64,000 nt of DNA from Lates calcarifer (Eukaryota > Chordata > Actinopteri > Centropomidae). The notes below the pieces were generated by a model that was not told the DNA's origin, did no database searches, and saw only the letters and a list, made by a program, of their open reading frames with translations. Below are positions 22,525 through 35,393 of this stretch, one piece after another; position 1 is the first letter of the stretch; every line of letters starts with the position of its first letter. The stretch spans positions 23,806,250-23,870,249 of the forward strand of contig NC_066849.1 of the NCBI RefSeq assembly GCF_001640805.2. The letters run 5' to 3'. Position numbers and translations under genes: made by a program.

Positions 22525-22640
22525 GCGCACACACACACACACACACACAGATGGGCACCTCTCCCAAAACCCTTCTTCCCCTCCTCTCTCACACATGCAG
22601 ATACATGCACGCACACACACACACACAAACACACACAAAC
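22525..22640. repeat. (CA)n microsatellites upstream of gene F
   Basis: Two CA tracts, about 22525-22549 and 22610-22642. Confidence 0.9.
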
Positions 22641-22959
22641 ACACATTTCTCTACACAAAATGATCATGATATGAAATGATACAACTCATATAAACCTGCT
22701 TTGAAAATTGTTTTCAACTGCTAATACAAATATATTTAGGTGACAGTTTCACAAAACAATGAGTTATTAAATCCAATCAAGTCTAAATAAAAATCAGCAA
22801 TATTAGTTGAACTGAAGTATTTAATTTCAGCATAAAATTTAAATTGCAATAAAAATTGCATAAAATATTTAGTGATTTATTTTTGTAACATTTGAACACT
22901 GATTAAACATTTACTTGTTTGTCCAACCACCTCACGTCCATCACTTCCAGTTAACTAAA

Positions 22960-23085
22960 GTTTTAACTGGCAAGAGAGCGGGGTCATCACCCCATCAAAA
23001 CACACACGCAGTCTCAGTATACCGATGGCTCGTTCTTTGGTACACTTGACCTCAAGTTCATTACTGTGGGTTTAACATGGGCTTT
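22960..23085 (-). pseudogene. decayed terminal CCP exon upstream of gene F
   Basis: On the - strand NELEVKCTKERA and CFDGVMTPLSCQ align with the terminal exon pattern EIEFVCIRGK and CVDGEMNLPSCQ. An in-frame TAA precedes NELEV, so it cannot be an intact exon. Same block at 36130-36255. Confidence 0.65.
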
Positions 23086-25200
23086 TTGTTATGCAATACT
23101 ATGTTTCCCCATGCACTCTGTTGCATTAATCTGAAGACAATTCAACACCTCATGTCTGCAAAAGTAACCTCGTTACTGTTAAAAATCACAATGACAATCT
23201 TACTAAGTCAGACTTAGAAACCCCTCCGTATGATTTTCAACACAAGGGCAGTACACGAAAACAACACTGGTGGAATCACAGTTGATAAGTATTTACAGTC
23301 TGTTGTACTATTGCACAGAGAACATTGGGAACACTCGCCACATGTGCCTTTTCGTGACAGTGCCAGTTGTGGCTTGGAGGCTTCCTGAATGCACAAGTCC
23401 ATCTTTTATGTTTGGAGCAAGTCTGACAGGCAATAGTGGTGTGACCTTATTTCTTCAAGCACTGTTTCAGATCAATGTTTCATTGATTTGTTTAGAACAA
23501 TGATTAAAATCTGTGACAAACCATAAATAAGATAGATTTGTTGTTTGTATTTTTATTTACCAGTAGTTTATCTCTGGGTGTTTTCTTTGCTTGCTCATAT
23601 ACCAAATCAATAAAGTTATAAGGGTAGTCCCAGTGAATGAAGCCAGCTCACATCTCTTCTGCTTTGTGATTAAAATCATCAAGGGTGGAACAATTTCACC
23701 ATAAACATGAACTGCCTTTTGGGAATGTTAAGGTGGTGAGGACAGTTGCTTTTAGCATGCAGAATGCAGATTTCTGAATACCAGATGATTCTGTTTGGGC
23801 TGCTTTCCACTGTAAATTTGAGAAAAGAAGTAATTTTATTTAAAGAAATGACAAACTTGGACAATTCATCTTCAGAGTCTGCCCAAAAACCTAATATGCC
23901 ATCAATTAATATTTTCCTCAGTTCAGTCTTAGATAGGAAGGGATTACGGTCATTACATAGCCAACGTTCGCATTAGCTGCTGTTTAATTAGCTGTCTCAA
24001 AGAAATGTTAATGTCAGTGCAGAGCTGGTGGCTGCAGGTGTTGTTTATTAGGGTGATGGTGGAAGTAGAGAACCTTCTCTCAGCTGCACAGCTAAAACTC
24101 TTTAATGTTGATTGGTGACTGCATTTGTCCTTGATTTCTGAGACACATCTGCAGATTTGTTAGTTAAATGTAAATATATATATTTTTAAACTATGGAGAG
24201 TGGCCTCAATCATTATCACTTAAGTACAAAATCTGTTAAGATATTGAAAGAGTCCATTTTAAGTTGTTGAGATTGAGCTATAAAAACCGTTGCATTGTGA
24301 CCTGAGCAGAAGGGGAAAAAAAACTCTTAAAGTAATATTCAGACCAGCATGCCCTCTCAATATTTTCATATTGTATTCATGCCAAATGTTGAATAATCAA
24401 ATATCCAGTAAAATGCTTCATGCAGCGTGTGAACAGAATTCACTCTAATAATTTTAAATTATGCAACTGATCTAAAAATGATTGGTGTGAGAAGTGGTGG
24501 TGAGCAACCAGGGTGCTTGTGCTGGTCATTAATTAAGGCTTCAACAGCAAAAGAAGTTTAAATCAATCAGTGATGTAGTAGTGTCTGATCTATTTGGGAA
24601 TAAATGAGAAACAGTTGTTTCACCACACACTCTGTACTCTCTCTTGCACCAGGTGCTACATATTATGCAATTATTGCCTCTTTCCATAAGTGTGCTGACA
24701 TGTCTGAATGGAGTCATAATGAACCTAACCTAATGTAACAGACAGATACTGTATGTGTGAATGACAAAGTCATCACATTAACAGCTTGATGAAGACTTCT
24801 ATGTCTGAGAAGGAAAACGTTTTTTGCAATCCTGGTTTCCTGGTTTCCAATTTGACCTAAAAACTGACAAAAATAATGGCAGGTCAACAGTTTATCATTA
24901 TATCACCATCTGAAAACACTGATTTAATTGCACAAAATGACTGGATGTCTAATAAATAGAAAGTAATGTCTGATCTACTTAACCATATGCTTACAGGGGA
25001 ACTATGTAGATCTTTATCACTCATAATACTGACTGTAGAAAAAGAAAACAGGAGTGAATATTGTTTTTTTTATTAAAAGTGCCACAGTTGACAGCACTAA
25101 AGCAGACACATAAGTTCAGCTACTATCTGTACTTCATAACATGTCTGATTCATTTACATGTTTATTCACCTTTCCCATCACTTTTAGTTGACTAACAGCC

Positions 25201-25420
25201 TTTACTGGCACCTGGGCAGGTTCATCACGCCATCAACACACAGCTGATGCATGGCAAGTGTGCTGACAGGTTGTCTTCCATTGATTCGGATGAATTCGAT
25301 TTCAGCACCATGGGCTGAATATAGCTTGTAAAATACAGAATGCACATACTTTGATATACAGCATGGCATACAGACAGCTAGCTGTATATTGCAGTTATTG
25401 TATTTTTGTCTCTCTGAGAT
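25201..25420 (-). pseudogene. relic terminal CCP exon
   Basis: Ends with LCVDGVMNLPRCQ and a stop, and has SAHGAEIEFIRINGRQ, like the live terminal exons. The conserved second Cys is replaced (EFIRI for EFVCI) and the start is lost. A shortened copy lies at about 38335-38450. Confidence 0.65.
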
Positions 25421-25660
25421 GAGCAGTTTTCTCCAGAAAAGATGACAAGACTCTCCCAAGACAAGATGGGACACAGACATTGTTGTCATAATGTGTGTTA
25501 AAGCAGAAAACAGTGTAAGTGAGAATATATCTTTTATTAAAATGACCACACACACCGCTTAAGTACAGACACTGGATCAGTACGTGAATCTTACTCAGGT
25601 TAATCATATGTATGTTTGTCCAGACAGCTCATGTTATCAATTCCAGTTGACTAGAAATCT

Positions 25661-25855
25661 TTACTGGCAAGAAGGCAGGTTCATCACACCATCAACACAC
25701 CTCTGACGCATGACATATGTGCCTACATGTCGTCTTCCTCTGGTACAGATAAACTCAGTTTCATCATTATGGAGTAAATACAGCTTGTCGTCACGGGTAT
25801 ATTTGGATGTGAGATGAAGTGTGTGCATGAGTTCTCGATCGAGTGCAGGGTTCTG
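25661..25855 (-). pseudogene. relic terminal CCP exon with frameshift
   Basis: Most of it reads TRDDKLYLLHNDETEF through CVDGVMNLPSCQ-stop. The start (acceptor, EPCT) is in another frame because of a one-base loss near its 5' end. Its 3' half is nearly identical to the gene C terminal exon. Confidence 0.7.
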
Positions 25856-26110
25856 CAAAAGATGACAGGTAAATAGTATAACACCAATACCAACACATTC
25901 TGTTAGAATACTGTAAACAGTAATGTATACAGAATACATCCTCAAAGGGGAGACCTGCTGTACATCTTGAATAGCTGTTTTTTATTCATTACTCCTTAGT
26001 GCTTTGTCAGCCATCTATGTGTAATAATACTCTGAATCATGAATATGATATGGCAATATTAAACTGCTACATGCAAAAACTGAAATCATGCGGATTGTGG
26101 ATTGTAACTT

Positions 26111-26341
26111 ACTGAGGCATCTTATCTCTCACTACCAACACCAGTTAATGAAATATGTTAATGATATAAAATTCAACATTCATGTAAAATAAGAAACCGA
26201 TAATTCTTCTCAAGTCTATGAGTCACCTTAACAGAAAAGATTAAGATTTTTTTGGGAACCATTCAGTGTGGTGTATCTATGTAGATGATTGCAGCATGCA
26301 TTAATTCTGAATTAAAACAGAATTATTAAACACAAGTTCAT
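26111..26341 (-). pseudogene. remnants of a lost gene: CCP end and signal-exon start
   Basis: 26111-26125 matches the 3' end and donor of the penultimate CCP exons. About 26314-26341 matches the first codons of the gene C signal exon and stops after nine residues. Surrounding sequence matches the flanks of gene C at 43.0-43.6 kb. Together with the two relic terminal exons to the left this marks a deleted C-like gene. Confidence 0.55.
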
Positions 26342-26803
26342 GCTCCTTTCACAGATGTTGAGCTGATTCCTGTTTGCGTGCTCTCTGCTTGACTCCCTGG
26401 GCATCACTGAGATTCAAAACATGAACTGCCCCCCTGTCCAACACATGCACTGTTTGCAATACTTAAAGGTCCAGAGGTTCTTACATATAGCAACAAATTA
26501 CACACTTAAACTTTCTTAAAGAGACTTTCACCCCAGGAACATGAATTATAAAGGAGAGCAAGCTGGAACCAGTAGACCCAACAATAAGGTTGATTTTCAT
26601 CCAGAACTATTCCAAGTATAATGATGTCTGTATTTGAATATATAGCATGGCTTACAGACAGATAAATATGTAGTTATTGTATTTTTGTCTCTCTGAGATG
26701 AACAGTTTTTTACAGAAAAGCTGACAAGACTCTTCCTCTCTGCACAAGAAGAAGTTAAGATGGGACACATAGAGGCAGGAGACAGAGTGAGAGAGCATAT
26801 ATC

Positions 26804-26809
26804 TTTATT
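26804..26809 (-). promoter_or_regulatory. gene E poly(A) signal
   Basis: AATAAA on the - strand, about 110 bases past the stop; the equivalent site exists behind gene B (45149-45154). Confidence 0.55.
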
Positions 26810-26915
26810 AAAATGACCACACACAACTTAATTACAGACACTGGATGAGTTTGACTCCTTACTCTGATTAATCATTTGCATGTTTGTCCAGACACTTCCA
26901 GCTGACTAGAAATGG

Positions 26916-29900
26916 TTATTGGCAAGAAGGCAGGTTCATCTCACCATCAACACACCTCTGACGCATTGCATATGTGCCAACATGGTGTTTTCCTCTGATA
27001 CAGACAAACTCTATTTCACCATTATGGGTTGAACGCAGCTTATCACCCAAGATATATTTGAACTGAATGTTATGTCTGGTCATGAGTTGTCTGTCCACAG
27101 TGCAAGGTTCTGTAAAAGATGACAGATATATAGCATAAATAGTCCCTGGGTTACACTGTTGCCTGTGAGTAAATGTGTTCCTAGCTAACTATGTTCCTAG
27201 TGTCATATATAACTGAGTAGTTGTCAGCCTCTCTGTGATGATTTTACATATGGTCTCATTTAAATTATACATTTCTCTGACAGTGTTGAAAAGATTATAA
27301 CATAAAACAGATACTGAAAAGTCAGATTTCTGCCTTCACTCTAATTTCACCAAACATGCAGGTTAGTTACTGTATTTGGCTTGGTAGAGCAGAGCTGTGC
27401 TGCACTGTCAGCATAATTTCTGACACATCACTGCCTATTTCTGACCTCTATTGTTTGTCTACTTTTATGATGTTAATATCTATTGACTGCAATTTGTAAT
27501 AGCACTGTATAATTAATATCTTAACATTAATCATGTCCTAAGCTAAATCCTCATAGAATGCAAAAAAAAAAAAGAATATAAAGTGGGTTGTAACTTACTG
27601 AGGCATCTTATTGCTCCAGTCCAGTGACCATTGTTGCATGTTCTGAAGGGCCCACCTTGCATAATGTAGTAATTCTGACAGATGTATTCAACCCTCTCAT
27701 CATGACTGTACTTGAACTTAAGCCTTTCTGTGGTGTCTCCATCTGGAAGATGTGGAGGTCTCTCACAACCCAAAGGAGCTAAGAGAATGTGGGCAGTGAC
27801 AGAGAGTACATGTTATAAAACTTAGAGTAACAGATCTTTGACTCTTATCTGCAGTTACACGTTCTGTGGCTGGTGAAGTAAATGTAAATGTTAACAACCA
27901 CAAAAATAAATTTAGTCTCACATTTGTCTCAGAAGCTCTAAAAATCTACTGTACACTACCTGATTAGCATCTAACAGCAGCCAGACAGACTTAAGAACTA
28001 ACTTGTGAACACAGTGAAAATAGCTGAGTGAAATAATATTATAATTAAAATTAATCCCCATCTAATTGTAATTAGTTTTTACTATCCCCTCTGAGTTGTA
28101 CTATGAATTTCATTATTATTCAAGTTTGCCTAAAAAGATGGGTAAACACAAATATGCAAATACTAGCATGGGAGAAATCAATGATAATGGAATTACCCTC
28201 CAATGAAAGTGAACATACCAGAGCAAGTTGGAAAAGGGGCATTCCACTGCCCAGTTTGTAAACACTGAATTTCTTTCGACCCGTCCAGCCAATACCCATT
28301 GTCGCAGTGAAACTTTAATCTATGTCCAACCTTCACTGTTTCATTTGCTGGTGATAATCCAGATGCGTTGAGATGAGCAGGCAACACACCAACTTTACAA
28401 CTGATGTCTGAAAAGAATGAAACAGATATTGACAAATTAAAAATTCTGTGAGATTCAGTGGAAGAGGGTTAATATCACCATTATAATCTATCAAGTCATT
28501 GGAGTATTACAACATGCTCAATATGGTTGTTAATCTATAAGGGTTTACCTTCACAAGTGGGGAATGGATTATCCCACTGTCCGTCTATCCCACATATCAG
28601 CACTGAACTGCCGTTCAGATTTTTCCCAGGACCATCACAGCTGAATGTAAGGAAGCGGTGATCCTAGGAAAATTCTGAATGGCAGTTCAGTGCTGATATG
28701 TGGGACAGACATCTGCTGGTGGGGGCTCACAGCTCAAAGCTGATTAAACACAAACAGTCAGTAAGGTCACTGAGGGGAAAAATACAAGACAATCATTTGA
28801 TGTATAAATAAACTGATTGTATCAGCCACAGTCCCACAGTGGGGTTTAAACAGAGAGCAGAGCCTCCCTACAGAGTTGCAAAGTGGGAGGGGTCCCTGGT
28901 GTGAGAGGTGTTTTACCACATTCATTCTTCTTATATCCTCAGTGTTACCTAATGTTGAAACATAGCTTTTTCCCAGATAATGTAATCAACCTACAGGTGG
29001 TGCTGCTTGACTTACGGTCACATATTGGCACATGATTGGTCCATTTGTCAAGCAAACAAGTTCGGGTGTTGTCCTTACTCACCATCTGATACCTGCAATA
29101 AACACTGTGATAAAGCTTTCCATTTTCAGATAAAAACACCAGATTACAACACCATCAATCAATCAGTCTTTTGGTATAAAATGCTATAAAATAATCATAC
29201 TGAATCTGGCTTTTAAATCCCTCTATATCCACATACCCTTCATTACAAAAGTACTTGATAACCGCTCCAAAAACAAAGTCGTCACCATGGATAATCTGAT
29301 AATAGCCATTGGGAGTGTCATCAGGAAGTTCACATGGTTTTACTGAAAAAAAGGAAAAAGACAGTTTCTAAAAAAGATGATTTTTTCGTTGTATTTTGTT
29401 TGAAAGCACAAGTGACAGTGATATTGTTTTTTTGTTCACTTCGTTCATTTGATAGCACTGTTGTAGCAGCAGCTATATTATTGGTTGGTGGCTTTGAAGA
29501 GGCAGGTTTAAATCTAGTTAGAAGTTGTTGTCAGCAGCATAAGGTCGTTTTTTCCCAACTCTCTCAGTACCATACTCTGATCAATTAAAGTTACTTTTGG
29601 GAAATTTTCTTTATAAGTGACAGTTTCATTCAGATATGTTAGCATGCACATTGTAATTATAATCCCTCAAGTATGGGCAATTAATTGTATGCAATTACAA
29701 TAATCAATCAGACAATTCAATAATCTGTCAAACTACTCAAACAAATTCTCATCACTTAGTTTTCCCCCAACAACAATCTAAAATTGTAATGGATCTTTTA
29801 AAAAAGCAAAGTTTGAAAAAGTAACACTGCTGCATTACTGCCAACAGGATCTATTACAATTAGACTGCAACAAAATAAAGAGCAGGAGTGAAATCCATTA

Positions 29901-30477
29901 AACTTACAGTAGCACCTTCCCTGATGGACTGCCAACCAGCCATTTCTTGTGCATACATATCTGATGGTTGGACCTGATATGTAACCAGTTTCACAAGTGA
30001 AATATATCACATGTCCTTCTTCGTACTCAGCTCTTTTGGTCTCTTCTGACACATAGGCATGAGGAACATCTGGGAGCTTTGAACATGCTAACAAACAACA
30101 TGACAACATTGATAAAGAAGAAGAAATTGGACATCTTCTCAACAGCAGTGTGCTGCAGATGCCAGTTTGAGTCATCTATAAAAATGTACACAGGAAAAAC
30201 TGTAGCTATGGGACTATGTAAGAATACAATTTTGAGCAATATGTACAGTAATACATCTAACACAGCAAAACCACTATTCAATATTGACAATACAATCTTT
30301 AAATGTCTCATCTCTTTACAACCCCTAATGCTTGAAACTGAGCACTGTATGCACTTTCACAAAACTAAATTGTAAGACTGAAGTATTTAAAAAAAACTCA
30401 GTCTTACCATTCTGTGATAAAGAAACTTCCACATTCCCCCACAGTTGGAGAAATAAAAGTACCAAAGACCCTCGCAT
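26916..30477 (-). pseudogene. gene E: B-like CCP gene broken by an inverted duplication
   Basis: Exons 30408-30477 (signal peptide), 29908-30087 (CCP with LPDVPHAYVS), 29237-29342 plus 29016-29092 (split CCP, PCELPDDTP then YQMVSKD), 28549-28739 (damaged), 28219-28407, 27599-27778 and 26916-27109 (stop). It is near identical to gene B, but the 28549-28739 exon contains an inverted copy of itself, giving a TGA at 28687-28689. The B exon carrying ESCRV is absent. The intact exons are all phase 1-1, so skipping the damaged exon would still give an open reading frame of about 331 residues. I therefore cannot exclude a shorter functional product. Without skipping, the protein ends after about two CCPs. 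Confidence 0.75.
28583..28710. repeat. inverted repeat inside gene E exon
   Basis: 28583-28634 and 28659-28710 are reverse complements with a few mismatches, separated by about 24 bases. The second arm replaces about 51 bases present in genes B (47245-47436) and C (41124-41315). Confidence 0.9.
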
Positions 30478-31410
30478 TTCAACTAGTAGCTGGGCAGCGA
30501 CAACACAAGTCCAACTGAGGCTAACTCCTTTTGCAAACTCTGCAAAATTCCTGTGTGTTTATCTCCTGTCACAGTCCTCAGGGAGCACTGAGGGTCACAA
30601 GATGGACTGCCCAGTGGGACTGCACAACAACTGTATGAACACAACATGACCCATAGCAAGACACACAAGCACATACTGTTCACATAGGTTTTACTGTAAG
30701 TGCCAGAAAAGTTCAAAGAATGAATCTTTTGTGCAATAACAAACAATTTCTTCTTCACCCTTCATAACATATTTTTTTGGTATCCTGTCATGAATTTATA
30801 AAACAAGGGAGGCTACTGTTGCGCACTCCACTAAGGCTGCTGTAAAAGAAACCATACCTCTCTACCAACTTGATATAAGTTGGGCGGAATAAATCAAATG
30901 CTATTTGAGGAAACATTTATGATAAATCAAGTTAAATTTGACCTGACAGATTCTAATTAAAACATCACAGTAAACAATCGAATACATTCACAGCTGTATT
31001 AAGGCAAATATAAACTGTTTGATTTGAAAGTACCACAAGACTGGTTTATGACTAAAGCTCAATGTCTGTGAATATCTGCTGATAATTAAAGCATTTCTTC
31101 CCAGTTTGACTACCACAATCAATATACAATCAATACTGACACTGTAAAAAAAACAAAACAAAACAAAACAATAAAACTCTGTCACTGAAAGTAGACAGAC
31201 ATGATGAATTATTCTGTCTTTTTTCAGTACCAATACAGCTTTTTCCAATACAAATATTTCTTCTCTTTTAGGTTTTGTTTTCAATGCCAAATTTTATTTT
31301 CAGTGTCAAAGGTTTTGCTTCTCCCAGTAACTTTTTTAGATCACCATAGACAGGCCTGGGTTTCAGAATAAAGATACAGAAGAAACACCAAATAAAGCCT
31401 TAGGAAAGTT
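30478..31410. other. intergenic, genes D-E
   Basis: Upstream of gene E, matching 49.2-51.2 kb apart from about 1.04 kb present only there. No gene seen. Confidence 0.6.
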
Positions 31411-31417
31411 CTCCTCT

Positions 31418-31423
31418 TTTATT
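31418..31423 (-). promoter_or_regulatory. gene D poly(A) signal
   Basis: AATAAA on the - strand; same site behind gene A at 51237-51242. It implies a 3'UTR of about 1.2 kb. Confidence 0.5.
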
Positions 31424-32011
31424 CCATATGCCAAAGCTTAATAATATCAGATCACTTTATCACACAAATGATTGTTAGATTCAGTTATTCAGTGTTTCCC
31501 TTTGCCAGCAGATGTATCAGGATAATGTATTATGTATCAGGATGACATTGGTATGAATAATGCACATGGTAATTTTTCCTTTTCTGTGTTCTGACCAAAC
31601 ATTTCCTGGCATTTTTTCTGAGACATTTTTGGACTGTGAAGAAAATCAGCAATCACGGTTCCTCAATAGGACCTGTGGGAGGAGATTTCTGTGTTCAGTT
31701 TCACATCTCAACATAGAGTGTGTGTAAATCATGCATTCAGTTCTATGTAACCAGTATAGTGACACAAGCACTTTTTATTTTTCTCTAGATTTCTCCTTCT
31801 TCAGGATGTTTTTACGTCAATATATGTTACATCACATTTGATATATTAAATAGAATATTTATCATTTACAGAGACTGCCTATCACATTTTCTGGGTGATT
31901 TTGGACAAGATGCAGTTTTTTAACTGTAAATGATCATAGTGGATCTTATTAGTAGCAGTTTTCATTTGTAATCTGGTATGGTATGTTGACGATAATCTTG
32001 TGTGTGGTGAA

Positions 32012-32145
32012 ATCTCCATCCATCCATTATCTATACTGCTTATCCTTAAGGTTCATGGGTGGGCTGCACCCAGTCCCAGCTGACATTGGGAGAGAGGTGG
32101 GGTATACTCTGAACAGATCGCCTGTATATCGCCTCATATATGTTA
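32012..32145. repeat. LINE-type interspersed repeat fragment in gene D 3' region
   Basis: CCATCCATCCATTATCTATA followed by GCTTATCC and a CAGCTGACATTGGGAGAGAGG-like stretch resembles a very common fish retrotransposon tail (RTE-like; recalled, not searched). The copy at 51831-51966 was carried along by the segmental duplication and keeps 6 extra bases. Confidence 0.55.
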
Positions 32146-32591
32146 TATATACTAATAGTACATTGGAGATTGGAGAACAAAGTTGTAGCGTCTTAGAAGG
32201 CATTATTTATCTGATAGCCAAAATCTTACTACACAATTCATATGAATCAGTTAAATTCTGGCTAAATGGTCTTGATGATGTTTTAAAACAATGCTGTGTT
32301 TTATATAGCATATTTTGTATTTTAACAAATGTCTTAATGCCAGTAAGTTGCTTTTCCCCTTGTTGACACCAGGTATAACACAGCAGAGATCTGAACAGTA
32401 ACCTGTATCTATAGCTACAAAGGGGCACTAAACCACTGAACACAAAACTGTAAAAGTTAAATTTCATGTTTCCTCCATATATTCAGACTGAAATTCAGAA
32501 TCTTGAAAAATCAGCTGCCCGCTTAACTCAGCTTTAAAACTGGAGTCTTCTTAAAGCTTTCTGTTGGCAACTGTGTGAAATGCTTTCGGAT

Positions 32592-35059
32592 CTACGTACG
32601 TGCACACACAATGTTCCTCTTCACCCATTTCCCATCGTTGCATGTAATTGTGGCTTCTCCTTCCAATGTATAATTATCACGGCACCTATAAGTTACTTCA
32701 GAGCCAGACAAGTATTCCTTCTGATATGAAGACACAACAACTGCATTATCAACTTTAGGTGGGGGACTGCAGATTTTGGCAGTGGCTGAAAGAGATGAAA
32801 ACATGTACAGTATTAGGTTATACTCAGTAATCTCTTTTTAAATGGTAACAGCTGATAAAATAAGACTGAAGATGACTCACGTGCACAGATTGTTCTGAGT
32901 TGTGCTCCATTTGAATTCCATTTTCCCTCAAGACAAGTTAAGCGATCAACTTGAGGGCTGTATCCTTCCTTACAGATAATCTGGACACTATCATCTGGTT
33001 TGTAATTACTATGTTGAGATATCACTTTGCCATTGGGAATCACAGGAGGTCCTCCACAGTTGCTCTTTGCTAGAAATATCAAACAACAAAACTCCTCATT
33101 TCAAAATGATCCCAATATCAGGGCTGGTGCTTTCAAGAAGTCAAGTTTGAATAAAATCAAACTAGTACTTAATTCATTCATGTAGCCTTTCTCAAAATAT
33201 GCATTGGCTGGCGTCATATCAGATTTTGCTTTATACAAGGGGTGATTGATAAGTTGTATGGTAGAAGGATATGAGTTAAATAGCTCTCAATACGTGCACA
33301 TGCAGTTCAAGTAGCAGAGGAAGACGAACACTGCTTGGATACAGTGAGTGCAAAGACAAGTGTGTAAAATTCTAGTGTGTAAAATGTTTCCTTTGGTCTT
33401 GTCTTACAGGTGTTTCTAAAGTCATGCTGGTTATAACTAGACCTGTAAGGCATTAAGTATGAAACTGATGCATTACCAATACATTGTTGAAGTCCAGACC
33501 ACACTCCACCAATACATTTGGCTTCACCCCACCAGCCTTTGGTGACAAGCTTATAATCTTCATCACAGGTGTAATACACTGCATCTGTGTCATTGTATGG
33601 ACCAACCACAAATCCGTGTGGAACTATAGCTTTTTGACACTCTGTATAAATAAAAAGAAAAAAGCATCAATCAAAGGATTGGAACAAGAATTCTTAGCTA
33701 TGCTAGTCACAGAGAACAAGGGATGACAATGTTGGTCTTTTGATCTGCCAGTTTGTTGCAGATAGAAATATTTCCAAAACTATTTGATGAACTTCAAATG
33801 TAATTTGACATTTGTTGTCCTAAGAAGATGAATCCCAACAACTTTGGTATTCCCCTGATTTTTGCTGTAGTACCACCAGCAGGTCAAACTTTTTATCCAC
33901 CATATAAATTCATACAAAATCTTTGCACAGGTATTCATGGTACCCAGCAGATGATTCCTACTAACTTTAGTGATCCAGTCTTTTCTTCTTTCCTCTACTG
34001 GTTTAAATATGTGGTTTATTGTGATTTGTCTCTACAGGATTGGTATGACATCTGGTACACAGACAGTACAGTAGCTCCCATACATAAGCATGTTAGCAGT
34101 GTAATTTTGAGTATGCTAGCATGATGGCATTAGCATTTAGCTTAACTGCTGTGCCTAAATACAGCCTCACAATGACACTGTCATGACTGTAGATTGTCAG
34201 TTTTGTTAAAACAGAAAAGTGCTGTATATGTTCATGGATGCTTTATGAGCTGCAGTCAACATAAGTCTTGTTCAGAGGTAAAGAGCAAAGTAGAAAATGT
34301 TCCGTACTCATCCTTAATGTGATTACATTGGGTAATCAAACTAATGATGCAATTTTACACCAGTGTAGATGTTTTATTTACTATATTTACTGCTATTAAA
34401 CCACAAAATGGCACTATAAATGTACCTTAGACTGTATTTGTCATAGGTGTTGTAACTGTATCTGTTGTATGATCTCACCTGAACAGTTCTTAATGTCAGT
34501 CCATTGTCCTTTGTTACAGACAACAGTAAAACGTTTTTCATTTTTCCTGCATGTATATTGGACTTCTTCTTTGTTGCTGTAAGTTTCCCTCTCATTGTGA
34601 GTAATGTCTGCATTGCTGATGATAAGTTTTTCACATGGTCTCTCTGAAAGAAAAAAATGTATACATTAGTTATTAGATACAGATAATAGGTATTAGATAC
34701 AGATAAAATGATATATATTTATATGTGTGTGTGTGTTTCTGTTTAACAGCATAGAAAAAATCTAACTATATTGATTCTTTAAACTGCATTTGTCGTAGAT
34801 TTTGTAACTGTGTTGCACAGTCTTACCTGGACAGCTCCGAATGTCATTCCAAACACCTTGCTCACAGACAATAGGAAAACGCATTTCATTGTCATATGTG
34901 CATTTATACAGAACTCGTTCACCGTTGTTGTACATTTCCTTGTCATTGCGAACAATGTCTGCATTTTTGATGTCAAGTTTTTTACATTGTTTCCCTGAAA
35001 GAAATCAAATCAATTGTTACATTTAATCTGTAACTAATACTTTACAGTGAAATACACTG

Positions 35060-35093
<34 letters not shown>

Positions 35094-35304
35094 CACACAA
35101 AGTTTGATGAGTGCACAGTTTCTAATTTCCTGCATCCCCTGACTAGCTCTTCATCTACAGTATTTAAGGAGGGCAGTCTCCTTTTAGGTGTTTATGAATT
35201 CCAATATTTTAGAACTGTTTCATATTAGGATTGTCATTACATTCACAAAATCCTCTCAAAATATAAATATGGAAATGATACATCAACATGTTGTACTATG
35301 TTTT

Positions 35305-35393
<89 letters not shown>

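Larger units (their letters stand above)
22200..25900. repeat. segmental duplication, copy 1 (partner 35.4-38.9 kb)
   Basis: From the gene F signal exon to the relic terminal exons, the sequence matches 35.4-38.9 kb almost base for base (for example 23214-23976 and 36385-37147). Differences are CA-tract length and a roughly 110-base loss near 38337 in the partner. It contains no intact gene except the signal exon. Confidence 0.9.

Noticed and set aside
22479..22679. Overlapping open frames rich in Cys-Val or His-Thr
   Set aside because: Both are readings of the CA microsatellites upstream of gene F.
23214..23976. Open frames identical at 23.2-24.0 and 36.4-37.1 kb
   Set aside because: Conserved only because the whole segment was duplicated; short, on both strands, with no motif.
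29007..29189. + strand frames near 29.0 and 47.7 kb
   Set aside because: Antisense shadow of the split CCP exon, kept by duplication.
31983..32366. 127-codon + strand frame, repeated at 51.8 kb
   Set aside because: Starts in an interspersed repeat within the 3' regions of D and A; the two copies differ by frame-changing indels.
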